From the NCBI GenBank assembly GCA_947097615.1, contig CAMURX010000010.1:1-18865 (forward strand): DNA of 18,865 bases. Reading direction: 5' to 3'. This document shows positions 1-5,788 of the stretch, piece by piece. The translations under genes and the position numbers were made by a program. This DNA is from an uncultured Neisseria sp. GTDB lineage: Bacteria; Pseudomonadota; Gammaproteobacteria; Burkholderiales; Neisseriaceae. Every line of letters starts with the position of its first letter. Within the stretch, counting starts at the first letter, position 1. The notes under the pieces were generated by a model, which did no database searches, had not been told where the DNA came from, and saw only the letters and a list, made by a program, of their open reading frames with translations.

Positions 1-441
1 CTGCAGACCGACTGCCGGGACGAAAGGCAGCAGGTTGCCGCCCTGCTGTGCCGCCTGCTGCGGCGCGGCGAAACCCCCGCCGTCCGCGCCGCCGCCGTTG
101 CCGCCCTGGCCGAACGCTGCCGCAGCGGCACCTTCGGCGAAGAAGAGTTTGCCCTTATCGAGCCGCACCTTGCCCCCTGTTTTTTCGCCGACCGCCCCGC
201 CGTCGTCCGCGCCCTGGCCGATGCCGCCGCCGACTTTCCCGCCAATCCGCGCAACGTCCGCTTTCTTGCCGAAACCGTCGCCCGCGCCGCCCCTGCCGCC
301 GCCAAAGCCGCAGCGGCGGCCTGTCGCAAACACGGCCTTGCCGACGCCGGACTGACCCGTGCCGTCGAAGGCCGTCTGGCACAAAGCGACACCCCGCCCG
401 CCCTGCGCCGCGAACTTCTCGCCTGTCTCGGAGGCCGCTGA
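1..441 (+). CDS. 3' end of an alanine-rich HEAT-like helical protein (partial)
   Basis: The frame is open from the first base of the window to a TGA at 439-441, giving 146 residues with no start codon in view; the gene begins to the left of the window. The visible part is rich in Ala, Arg and Leu. It contains helical segments of roughly 35 residues that resemble one another (ETPAVRAAAVAALAE, DRPAVVRALADAAADF, NPRNVRFLAETVARAA), a spacing typical of HEAT or ARM-type repeats. No catalytic motif, signal peptide or membrane segment is visible in this part. A helical repeat scaffold is inferred from the pattern alone and I do not recognise the protein. Choice of this frame rests on the uninterrupted run from base 1, the plausible composition and the stop just before a DUS-rich intergenic region. 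Confidence 0.6.
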   Translation: MQTDCRDERQQVAALLCRLLRRGETPAVRAAAVAALAERCRSGTFGEEEFALIEPHLAPCFFADRPAVVRALADAAADFPANPRNVRFLAETVARAAPAAAKAAAAACRKHGLADAGLTRAVEGRLAQSDTPPALRRELLACLGGR

Positions 442-514
442 CTGTCGGTTTTTAAAACGCCAAAGGCAGTCGGAAACTCAAGATTTTCCCCGCCGACGTC
501 GGCTCAGGCCGCCT

Positions 515-526
515 TTCAGACGGCCT
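515..526 (-). repeat. DNA uptake sequence (AG-DUS)
   Basis: Exact AGGCCGTCTGAA on the minus strand. It lies in the 242-bp gap between the HEAT-like gene and mnmE, which holds no recognisable gene. Confidence 0.85.
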
Positions 527-545
527 CCGCAACCGACAGTAAGGT

Positions 546-581
546 CGTCCCCGCCTTCGTGGGGATGACGTTTTTGAAAAC
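546..581. repeat. dRS3-like repeat, copy A
   Basis: An imperfect inverted repeat of the form TCCCCGCCTTCGTGGGGATGACG followed by TTTTTGAAAAC. It matches the Neisseria dRS3 type (ATTCCC N8 GGGAAT) loosely. It shares an extended tail (GATGACGTTT.GAAAAC) with the copies at 4472-4510 and 14303-14338. Confidence 0.6.
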
Positions 582-614
582 GGCAAAGCGGCATAGTCCG
601 AGCCGTTTCCCGCC

Positions 615-662
615 TTCAGACGGCCTCATACCGCAACAGGCCGTCTGAAAAGGCCGTCCGAA
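615..662. repeat. Cluster of DNA uptake sequences upstream of mnmE
   Basis: A minus-strand AGGCCGTCTGAA (615-626) is followed by a plus-strand copy (638-649) and a degenerate plus-strand copy AGGCCGTCCGAA (651-662). The first two are inverted relative to each other with an 11-nt gap, so they could form a hairpin after the upstream gene. The mnmE start lies 21 bases further on. Confidence 0.75.
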
Positions 663-683
663 CCTCAAACGAAAGTCCCCCGC

Positions 684-2054
684 ATGACCCAAACTCCTTC
701 CAGCCCCACCATCGCCGCCGTCGCCACCGCCCCCGGGCGCGGCGGCGTGGGCGTCATCCGCATTTCCGGCAAAAACCTGCTGCCCTTGGCGCAGCAAATC
801 AGCGGCGGCAAAACGCCAAAACCGCGCCTTGCCCTTTACACCGATTTTCTCGATGCCGAAAACCGCGCCATCGACAGCGGCCTGATGCTCTATTTCGCCG
901 CGCCCGCCAGCTTTACCGGCGAAGACGTGATTGAGCTGCAAGGCCACGGCGGGCCGGTTGTCATGCAGATGCTGCTCTCGCGCTGTTTGGAACTCGGTGC
1001 GCGGTTGGCCGAGCCGGGCGAATTTACCAAACGCGCCTTTCTCAACAACAAACTCGATTTGGCGCAGGCCGAAAGCGTGGCCGACCTCATCGACGCGTCC
1101 AGCCAATCGGCCGCCCGCATGGCCGTGCGCTCGCTCAAAGGCGCGTTTTCGCAACACATTCACGCGCTGGTGGACGAACTCATCACGCTGCGGATGCTGG
1201 TGGAAGCCACGCTCGACTTTCCCGAAGAAGACATCGACTTTCTCGAAGCCGCCGACGCACGCGGCAGGCTGGCCGGTTTGCAAGGCCGTCTGAAAACCGT
1301 GTTGGCGCAGGCGCAGCAGGGCGCGGTGTTGCGCGAAGGCATGAACGTAGTGCTGGTAGGTGCACCGAACGTCGGCAAATCCAGCCTGCTCAACGCACTG
1401 GCGGGCGACGACATCGCCATCGTTACCGACATCGCCGGCACCACGCGCGACACCGTGCGCGAACAAATCACCCTCGACGGCATCCCCGTGCACATTACCG
1501 ACACCGCCGGCCTGCGCGACACCGACGACACCGTAGAAAAAATCGGCATCGAGCGCAGCGGCAAAGCCCTCGCCGAAGCCGACGTCGCCCTGATTCTCAT
1601 CGACCCGGCCGAAGGCTTGAACCAAAAAACGCGCGACATCCTCGCCGCGCTGCCGCCGAATCTGAAAAAAATCGAAATCCACAACAAAATCGACCTCGCA
1701 GGCACCGCGCCGAGTCTTTCAGACGGCCTCACGCTTGAGAGCGGCGCGGACACGCTGATTGCCCTTTCCGCTAAAACCGGCGCAGGGCTGGATTTGCTCA
1801 AGCAAGCCCTATTGCAGCAAGTCGGCTGGCAGGGCGAAAGCGAAGGCCTGTTCCTCGCCCGCCGCCGCCACACCCACGCCCTCGAAACCGCGCAAAGCGA
1901 ATTGGACAACGCCGCCCTGTGCGGCAACAACCAGATTGAATTAATGGCCGAACACCTGCGCCTGGCACAAGCCGCGTGCAGCGAAATCACCGGCGAATTC
2001 ACCGCCGACGACCTGCTCGGCGTAATTTTCTCGCGTTTTTGCATCGGCAAATAA
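684..2054 (+). CDS. mnmE: tRNA modification GTPase MnmE (TrmE)
   Basis: MnmE works with MnmG to build the 5-carboxymethylaminomethyl or related group on U34 of tRNAs that read two-codon families, using GTP and a formyl-folate. The product is 456 aa, close to the usual 450-455. The N-terminal folate-binding domain starts at [21 protein letters not shown]. The helical domain contains [17 protein letters not shown]. The inserted G domain shows G1 GAPNVGKS (226-233), the switch motif AGTTRD, G3 DTAG (273-276) and G4 NKID (334-337). The family C-terminal CIGK (453-456), with the conserved Cys453, is intact. The start is the first ATG with full N-terminal homology; no strong Shine-Dalgarno sequence is visible. 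Two in-frame DUS copies (1283-1294 and 1718-1729) encode GRLK and SDGL, the second in the linker after G4. A DUS hairpin follows the gene. Confidence 0.97.
   Translation: MTQTPSSPTIAAVATAPGRGGVGVIRISGKNLLPLAQQISGGKTPKPRLALYTDFLDAENRAIDSGLMLYFAAPASFTGEDVIELQGHGGPVVMQMLLSRCLELGARLAEPGEFTKRAFLNNKLDLAQAESVADLIDASSQSAARMAVRSLKGAFSQHIHALVDELITLRMLVEATLDFPEEDIDFLEAADARGRLAGLQGRLKTVLAQAQQGAVLREGMNVVLVGAPNVGKSSLLNALAGDDIAIVTDIAGTTRDTVREQITLDGIPVHITDTAGLRDTDDTVEKIGIERSGKALAEADVALILIDPAEGLNQKTRDILAALPPNLKKIEIHNKIDLAGTAPSLSDGLTLESGADTLIALSAKTGAGLDLLKQALLQQVGWQGESEGLFLARRRHTHALETAQSELDNAALCGNNQIELMAEHLRLAQAACSEITGEFTADDLLGVIFSRFCIGK
1283..1294 (+). repeat. In-gene DNA uptake sequence (mnmE)
   Basis: Exact AGGCCGTCTGAA within mnmE, read in frame as part of the peptide GRLK. 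Confidence 0.85.
1718..1729 (-). repeat. In-gene DNA uptake sequence (mnmE)
   Basis: Exact DUS on the minus strand inside mnmE. In the gene frame it encodes SDGL in a likely surface loop of the G domain. Confidence 0.85.
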
Positions 2055-2064
2055 AGCGCGGAAA

Positions 2065-2108
2065 AAAGGCCGTCTGAAAGCGTTGCGCTGCGCTTTCAGA
2101 CGGCCTTT
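2065..2108. terminator. Inverted DUS hairpin after mnmE
   Basis: Left arm AAAGGCCGTCTGAAAGC (2065-2081) and right arm GCTTTCAGACGGCCTTT (2092-2108) form a perfect 17-bp stem ending in T. It begins 10 bases past the mnmE stop. Inverted DUS pairs are known to serve as terminators in Neisseria. Confidence 0.8.
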
Positions 2109-2119
2109 GCCGTATGCGC

Positions 2120-2223
2120 TATAGTGAACCAACACGAAAATCTACGGCGTTGCTGCGCCTTGCCGTATTACTCATACTGTCTGCGGCTTGCTGCCTTGTA
2201 TCTTTTCTATTTTGTTTCACTAT
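2120..2223. mobile_element. Correia repeat enclosed element, short (about 104 bp) divergent copy
   Basis: Starts TATAGTGAACCAA and ends TTTGTTTCACTAT, which are inverted termini of the Correia type (TATAGTGGATTAAC). The interior carries the recognisable Correia core: CGGCGTTGC.GCGCCTTGCCGTA followed by ACTGTCTGCGGCTT. The length fits the short Correia class (about 104-108 bp). These elements are non-autonomous, MITE-like and specific to Neisseria; some provide promoters or RNase III sites. This copy has diverged in its terminal repeats and so looks old. Its right end abuts the open-frame remnant that precedes the immunity-like gene. Confidence 0.8.
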
Positions 2224-2349
2224 CCTGGAGGAGTTGACGAACATTTACATTCTAATCAGGGGTATAGAGGTCGCTGGACCAATTTGGGGCGCGGTAGGTT
2301 AATTGATAGGCGAGCAATGTTGCAACAACTTAAAAAATGCACAAGATAG
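2224..2349 (+). pseudogene. Open-frame C-terminal remnant, possibly the tail of a toxin or large exoprotein
   Basis: Directly after the Correia element a frame reads through 41 codons to a TAG at 2347-2349. The visible peptide includes GVDEHLHSNQGYRGRW and GRGRLIDRRAMLQQLKK. It has no usable start of its own; upstream the frame is open only through the Correia element, to in-frame stops at 2122-2127. The peptide ends 12 bases before the next gene's ATG, whose Shine-Dalgarno overlaps the remnant's stop. The composition is protein-like (aromatic, basic, a helical end). The arrangement, a 3' end packed against a small gene that looks like an immunity gene, is that of polymorphic or contact-dependent toxins. 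I do not recognise a toxin family, and chance openness over 41 codons is possible. Confidence 0.4.
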
Positions 2350-2361
2350 GAGTATATTATT

Positions 2362-2874
2362 ATGTTTAGTTTGAAAACAGCAGTTAAAAATTTTTCTAAT
2401 ATTTATGGTCAACTTTCTCGTAAGGAGATCGATTTTGGGGAAATTATAATTGACGAAAAAATATTACAAGATAATGCGTCTATCATTAACTATTTTTTCA
2501 ATTTGATAACATTAAATCCTCAAATTCATATAGGTCAGCCATTTAATTTAATTTTTGCTTCATCTGAAAATCAAGAAAGCCTAGTAGGATGGCAAGAAGC
2601 CATAAACATAGAGAATTATCTCTATATAGCTAATCAAAATGACGAGCCTATATTAATTTCAAAGGAAACCCTTGGAATCTTTTCTTTACGATTGGGGTCA
2701 AAAGAACCTAAAAAAATAGCTTCTTATTTAGGAGATTTTATACAAACATTGTCTGAAATAATGGCATTGTCAGAAAAATTCTTTTCGAAGAATATTAATA
2801 ATGATGATTATTTTATTCTAGAGGACGATGAATTTATTGCTGAACTTAATGTTTTTTTCAGTCAACTAAACTAA
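2362..2874 (+). CDS. AT-rich orphan gene, SUKH-like immunity protein candidate
   Basis: Encodes 170 aa of acidic, cytoplasmic-looking protein with no signal peptide or membrane segment. A good Shine-Dalgarno (TAGGAG, 8 bases before the ATG) supports the start. The middle section, with NYLYIANQNDEPILISKE (about 84-102) followed by a hydrophobic-aromatic strand, a short basic linker and an amphipathic helix (SYLGDFIQTLSEIM), resembles the C-terminal half of SUKH/SMI1-KNR4 proteins. Those commonly act as immunity proteins in bacterial toxin systems. The N-terminal half does not show the classic SUKH LP.dY motif, so the assignment is tentative. Codon use (ATA, TTA, AAT, AAA) and base composition are strikingly AT-rich next to the GC-rich neighbours, suggesting horizontal acquisition. 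It lies 12 bases after the stop of the toxin-tail-like remnant. A weak hairpin follows. Confidence 0.7.
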   Translation: MFSLKTAVKNFSNIYGQLSRKEIDFGEIIIDEKILQDNASIINYFFNLITLNPQIHIGQPFNLIFASSENQESLVGWQEAINIENYLYIANQNDEPILISKETLGIFSLRLGSKEPKKIASYLGDFIQTLSEIMALSEKFFSKNINNDDYFILEDDEFIAELNVFFSQLN

Positions 2875-2879
2875 GTATT

Positions 2880-2906
2880 GAAGTAAAAAACTTCTATAAT
2901 TTTTTC
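2880..2906 (+). terminator. Short hairpin with T-rich tail after the AT-rich gene
   Basis: GAAGT (2880-2884) pairs with ACTTC (2890-2894) around an A5 loop, followed by TATAATTTTTTC. The stem is short, so this is a weak candidate intrinsic terminator. Confidence 0.35.
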
Positions 2907-2927
2907 TTTGAATAATTGGGAATAACA

Positions 2928-2985
2928 AGCAAGCCGTAGCCTGCATAAATTTTCAAATTTATAGGTAGCAAGCCGTAGCACGCAT
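2928..2985. repeat. Direct repeat flanking an AT palindrome
   Basis: AGCAAGCCGTAGCCTGCAT (2928-2946) recurs as AGCAAGCCGTAGCACGCAT (2967-2985), 17 of 19 identical. Between them sits the perfect palindrome ATAAATTT-TC-AAATTTAT (2945-2962). It marks the edge where AT-rich DNA gives way to GC-rich DNA. Function unknown. Confidence 0.6.
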
Positions 2986-3018
2986 GAAACCTTCAGTCCC
3001 GACGTAGGGTGTATGCGC

Positions 3019-3024
3019 TAAAAT
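3019..3024 (+). promoter_or_regulatory. Possible -10 box for the thermonuclease gene
   Basis: TAAAAT lies 30 bases before the ATG at 3055, just after a GTAGGGTGTATGC motif shared with the 105-bp repeat. No convincing -35 box is visible. Confidence 0.3.
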
Positions 3025-3054
3025 GCCGCCTTTTGCAACGACACGGAAAAACAG

Positions 3055-3681
3055 ATGTTCCAACCGAAAATGCTGCTTCTCTGGCTGGCTGCCGCGCTGG
3101 GTGTGTTCGGCCTGCCCGAAGTGAAAGAGGCGCAAAAATGGCTGCATCGGGCGCAGGCCTGGGCGCGGCAGATCGAGCGGCCGCAGGCCGAAACGCCGCG
3201 CAAAGCGCCGCAAGGGCGCACGGTGCAGGCCGAGGCGGGGCGGCGTTACGAAGGGCGGGTGACGGCGGTGCACGACGGCGACACCGTGCGCGTTACCGAC
3301 CGCGACGGCGCGAAGCACAAAATCCGTCTCGCCTATATCGACGCGCCGGAAACCGACCAGGCTTTCGGCACGGCCAGCCGCGATATGCTGCGCAATCTGG
3401 TGCTGGATAAAACGGTGGAAGTGCGCGTTGCCGACGTCGACCAATACGGCCGCGAAGTCGCCTATCTGGTTTCAGACGGCCTCGACGTCAACCGCCGCCA
3501 AATCGAAAACGGCGCAGCCTGGCACTATGTTTCCATCGCCAAACGGCAGCAGGCCAAAGTCGATTTCGCCGCCTACTCCGCCGCCGAAGCCGCCGCCCGC
3601 GCAGGCCGCAGCGGCCTGTGGCAGGCACGCAGCCCGCTTGCGCCCTGGCAGTTTCGCCGCCAGGCGCGCGAGCGGCAGTAA
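3055..3681 (+). CDS. Thermonuclease (staphylococcal nuclease-like) with N-terminal export signal or anchor
   Basis: A 208-aa protein with a hydrophobic N-terminus (residues 6-20, MLLLWLAAALGVFGL) that would direct it to or through the inner membrane. A charged linker follows to about residue 62, then an SNase domain (about 64-192). The Ca2+/phosphodiester active-site set is complete by analogy with staphylococcal nuclease: D74 in HDGDTVRV, R91 and D96/E99 in IRLAYIDAPE, and R133 in DQYGREVAY. It should cleave DNA and RNA in the periplasm or outside the cell, for nutrient scavenging or turnover of incoming DNA; that role is inferred. A DUS in frame encodes SDGL at 140-143. The start is the only ATG that includes the hydrophobic segment; the Shine-Dalgarno is weak. 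A DUS hairpin terminator follows at once. Confidence 0.9.
   Translation: MFQPKMLLLWLAAALGVFGLPEVKEAQKWLHRAQAWARQIERPQAETPRKAPQGRTVQAEAGRRYEGRVTAVHDGDTVRVTDRDGAKHKIRLAYIDAPETDQAFGTASRDMLRNLVLDKTVEVRVADVDQYGREVAYLVSDGLDVNRRQIENGAAWHYVSIAKRQQAKVDFAAYSAAEAAARAGRSGLWQARSPLAPWQFRRQARERQ
3471..3482 (-). repeat. In-gene DNA uptake sequence (thermonuclease)
   Basis: Exact DUS on the minus strand within the nuclease gene, encoding SDGL in the gene frame. Confidence 0.85.
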
Positions 3682-3689
3682 AACAAAAC

Positions 3690-3728
3690 AGGCCGTCTGA
3701 AAAGCGAAACGCCCTTTCAGACGGCCTT
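3690..3728. terminator. Inverted DUS hairpin after the thermonuclease gene
   Basis: AGGCCGTCTGAAAG (from 3690) pairs with CTTTCAGACGGCCT (from 3714), separated by a short loop and followed by T residues. It starts 9 bases after the stop codon. Confidence 0.75.
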
Positions 3729-3741
3729 TCCCGCCCGCAAG

Positions 3742-3753
3742 AGGCCGTCTGAA
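3742..3753 (+). repeat. DNA uptake sequence just before nth
   Basis: A single AGGCCGTCTGAA ends 3 bases before the nth ATG, so the DUS sits where the ribosome binding site would be. No AGGAG-type site is visible there. Confidence 0.85.
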
Positions 3754-3756
3754 ACC

Positions 3757-4419
3757 ATGAACAAGCAAACCCGCCAAGAAATTTTCGCCCGCTGGCGCGC
3801 GGCCAATCCTCATCCGCAAACCGAGCTGCAATACGGCTCGCCCTTCCAGCTGCTGATTGCCGTGCTGCTGTCAGCGCAGGCTACCGACAAAGGCGTCAAC
3901 AAGGCCACCGCCCGCCTGTTTCCCGCCGCGCCCACGCCGCAGGCCATGCTCGATTTGGGGCTGGAAGGCGTGATGGAATACACGCAGACCATCGGCCTTT
4001 ACAAAACCAAGTCCAAACACATCATCGAAACCTGCCGCATCCTTTTGGAAAAACACGGAGGCCAAGTGCCGCAGACGCGCGAAGAACTCGAAGCGCTGCC
4101 CGGCGTCGGCCGCAAAACCGCCAACGTCGTCCTCAACACCGCCTTCGGCCAACCCGTGATGGCCGTCGACACCCACATCTTCCGCGTCAGCAACCGCATG
4201 AACCTCGCCCCCGGCAAAGACGTGCGCGAAGTGGAAGACAAACTGATGCGCGTCGTGCCCAAAGAATTTCTGCTCAACGCCCACCACTGGCTCATCCTGC
4301 ACGGCCGCTACGTCTGCAAGGCGCAAAAACCGCTGTGCCACCAATGCATTGTGAACGACTTGTGCGAATACAAAGGCAAAACCGTCGAACTGCCGCCGCC
4401 CGCCGCAAAGGCCGTCTGA
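3757..4419 (+). CDS. nth: Endonuclease III, bifunctional DNA glycosylase/AP lyase
   Basis: Removes oxidised pyrimidines (thymine glycol and similar) and nicks the abasic site, in base excision repair. The protein is 220 aa against 211 for E. coli Nth and aligns without gaps at the key positions. The helix-hairpin-helix LPGVGRKTAN (114-123) carries the Schiff-base Lys120; Asp138 lies in VDTHIFRV. The [4Fe-4S] loop cysteines are C187, C194, C197 and C203 (spacing C-X6-C-X2-C-X5-C). The last codons (AAG GCC GTC TGA, peptide KAV) and the stop lie inside a DUS, so the C-terminus is set by the uptake sequence. mutY follows after 23 bases on the same strand, probably cotranscribed. The first ATG fits the N-terminal homology. 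Confidence 0.97.
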   Translation: MNKQTRQEIFARWRAANPHPQTELQYGSPFQLLIAVLLSAQATDKGVNKATARLFPAAPTPQAMLDLGLEGVMEYTQTIGLYKTKSKHIIETCRILLEKHGGQVPQTREELEALPGVGRKTANVVLNTAFGQPVMAVDTHIFRVSNRMNLAPGKDVREVEDKLMRVVPKEFLLNAHHWLILHGRYVCKAQKPLCHQCIVNDLCEYKGKTVELPPPAAKAV

Positions 4420-4420
4420 A
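4409..4420 (+). repeat. DNA uptake sequence containing the nth stop codon
   Basis: AGGCCGTCTGAA overlaps the end of nth. Its TGA is the stop codon, in frame after GCC GTC. Confidence 0.9.
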
Positions 4421-4442
4421 CCCCAATCATAAAAAACAAACC

Positions 4443-5570
4443 ATGCACACCGCCCCAACCGCACAAAGGCCGCTCCCGCCTAAAACACACGGGAATGACG
4501 TTTCCGAAACCCGTTCAGACGGCCTCAACGACACCTTCGCCGAACGCCTTATCCGCTGGCAGAAACAACACGGCCGCCACAATCTCCCCTGGCACAGCCG
4601 CGACCCCTACCGCGTCTGGCTATCCGAAATCATGTTGCAGCAAACCCAAGTCGCCACCGTCGCCGAATACTACCCCCGCTTTCTCGCCGCCTTCCCCACT
4701 GTCGCCGACCTCGCCACCGCCCCCGAAGACCAAGTGCTCGCCCTCTGGCAGGGCTTGGGCTATTACAGCCGCGCCCGCAACCTACACAAAGCCGCCAAAC
4801 AAATCGTCACAGAGCACGGCGGAATATTCCCCGACTCCCGCGCCGCCCTCGAAACCCTCAGCGGCGTCGGCCGCAGCACCGCCGCCGCCATCGCTGCCTT
4901 CGCCTTCCACCGCCGCGAAACCATCCTCGACGGCAACGTCAAACGCGTCCTCTGCCGCGTCTTCGCCCGCGACGGCAACCCCGCCGACAAAGCCTTCGAA
5001 CAAACCCTGTGGACACTGGCCGAAAGCCTGCTGCCCGCCGATCCCGCCGCCATGCCCGCCTACACCCAGGGGCTGATGGATCTCGGCGCCACCGTCTGCA
5101 AACGCGGCAAACCGCAATGCGCCGCCTGCCCGATGGCCGACATCTGCCAAGCCCGCGCCCAAGGCCGCACCGCCGAACTCCCCCGCCGCAAAACCCCGCC
5201 CGCCGTGCAAACCCTGCCGCTCTACTGGCTTGTCCTGCGCCGCCGCGACGGCGCGCTGCTGCTGCAAAAACGCCCCGCCAAAGGCATCTGGGGCGGCCTC
5301 TACTGCGTCCCCTGTTTCCCCACCCTCGCCGAAACGCAGGCCGCCGCCGCCCGCCACGGCATAGATTCAGACGGCCTCGAAGAACAAGCCCCCGTCACCC
5401 ACCGCCTCACCCACCGCCTGCTCCTCATCACCCCCTACGCCGCCGAATGCCCCCAAACACCCGCCGCGCGTGAAGAAAACCTTTCAGACGGCCTGTGGGT
5501 GCCGCCGCAAAACCTGCCCGACTACGGCCTGCCCAAACCGCTGGCGGCGTATCTGGACGGGAAAGCATAA
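4443..5570 (+). CDS. mutY: Adenine DNA glycosylase MutY
   Basis: Excises adenine opposite 8-oxoguanine. From the ATG at 4443 it is 375 aa. Conserved homology begins near residue 31 (DTFAERLIRWQKQHGRHNLPWH). Catalytic Glu62 lies in WLSEIMLQQTQV, the HhH is LSGVGRSTAAAI (139-150), and Asp163 is in LDGNVKRVL. The iron-sulfur cysteines are 219, 226, 229 and 235. The NUDIX-like C-terminal domain (about 255-375) recognises 8-oxoG. The frame is open further upstream to an ATG at 4335, but that would overlap nth by 85 bases and add unrelated sequence. Even with the 4443 start the first 30 residues come from a dRS3-like repeat and a DUS, with no ATG, GTG or TTG nearer the conserved part. Three in-frame DUS copies encode SDGL at 25-28, 309-312 and 348-351. 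The stop TAA overlaps an AT-type DUS. Confidence 0.95.
   Translation: MHTAPTAQRPLPPKTHGNDVSETRSDGLNDTFAERLIRWQKQHGRHNLPWHSRDPYRVWLSEIMLQQTQVATVAEYYPRFLAAFPTVADLATAPEDQVLALWQGLGYYSRARNLHKAAKQIVTEHGGIFPDSRAALETLSGVGRSTAAAIAAFAFHRRETILDGNVKRVLCRVFARDGNPADKAFEQTLWTLAESLLPADPAAMPAYTQGLMDLGATVCKRGKPQCAACPMADICQARAQGRTAELPRRKTPPAVQTLPLYWLVLRRRDGALLLQKRPAKGIWGGLYCVPCFPTLAETQAAAARHGIDSDGLEEQAPVTHRLTHRLLLITPYAAECPQTPAAREENLSDGLWVPPQNLPDYGLPKPLAAYLDGKA
4472..4510. repeat. dRS3-like repeat, copy B, inside the 5' end of mutY
   Basis: GCTCCCGCC-TAAAACACAC-GGGAATGACG followed by TTTCCGAAAC. The tail matches copies A and C; the loop is longer. It is translated as part of the non-conserved MutY N-terminus. 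Confidence 0.55.
4514..4525 (-). repeat. In-gene DNA uptake sequence (mutY, first)
   Basis: Exact DUS on the minus strand, encoding SDGL at MutY residues 25-28. Confidence 0.85.
5366..5377 (-). repeat. In-gene DNA uptake sequence (mutY, second)
   Basis: Exact DUS encoding SDGL at MutY residues 309-312, in the C-terminal domain. Confidence 0.85.
5483..5494 (-). repeat. In-gene DNA uptake sequence (mutY, third)
   Basis: Exact DUS encoding SDGL at MutY residues 348-351, in the C-terminal domain. Confidence 0.85.
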
Positions 5571-5606
5571 TGCCGTCTGAAACCCGAATCGGGGTTTCAG
5601 ACGGCC
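5570..5606. terminator. Inverted DUS hairpin after mutY (left arm is the AT-DUS form)
   Basis: GCCGTCTGAAACCC (5572-5585) pairs with GGGTTTCAGACGGC (5592-5605). The left DUS reads ATGCCGTCTGAA and shares its first A with the mutY stop codon. This hairpin also forms the left flank of the composite repeat described at 5627. Confidence 0.75.
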
Positions 5607-5626
5607 TGACATTTTTCCGCCGCCGC

Positions 5627-5731
5627 GTAGGGTGTGTTGCTCCGCAACGCACGCGTTTCCCGATATTCGACAAACCGCCGAACAGCTTTGCAAACCCGAA
5701 ACCGCGTGCGTGTCTGCGGCACACACCCTAC
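5627..5731 (+). repeat. About 105-bp repeat with GTAGGGTGTG/CACACCCTAC ends, copy 1
   Basis: Begins GTAGGGTGTGTTGCTCC and ends GCACACACCCTAC, so the termini are inverted repeats of about 10 bp. Inside, GCGTGCGTTGCGG-type and CACGCGGTTT-type segments also mirror each other. Copy 2 at 9727-9831 is the same sequence in reverse orientation at about 85-90 percent by eye, and the similarity continues into both flanking DUS hairpins. No transposase is encoded. It behaves like a small non-autonomous element. Confidence 0.75.
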
Positions 5732-5740
5732 GCACGGTGC

Positions 5741-5778
5741 AAAAAGGCCGTCTGAAAGAGATTTCAGATGGCCTTTTT
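5741..5778. terminator. Hairpin between the 105-bp repeat and mltA
   Basis: AAAAAGGCCGTCTGAAA (5741-5757) pairs with TTTCAGATGGCCTTTTT (5762-5778). The right arm is a one-base DUS variant (CAGATGG). A/T runs on both sides make it usable in both directions; it would end mltA transcription coming from the right. Confidence 0.75.
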
Positions 5779-5788
5779 GCCTGCGGCG

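Noticed and set aside
2114..2302. 62-codon frame starting MRYSEPTRKSTALLRL with a hydrophobic stretch
   Set aside because: The first two-thirds are translated from the Correia element itself. The hydrophobic run comes from the element's core and there is no Shine-Dalgarno sequence.
4335..4442. Upstream ATG for mutY
   Set aside because: It would overlap nth by 85 bases and translate the nth end and a DUS; no homology supports it.
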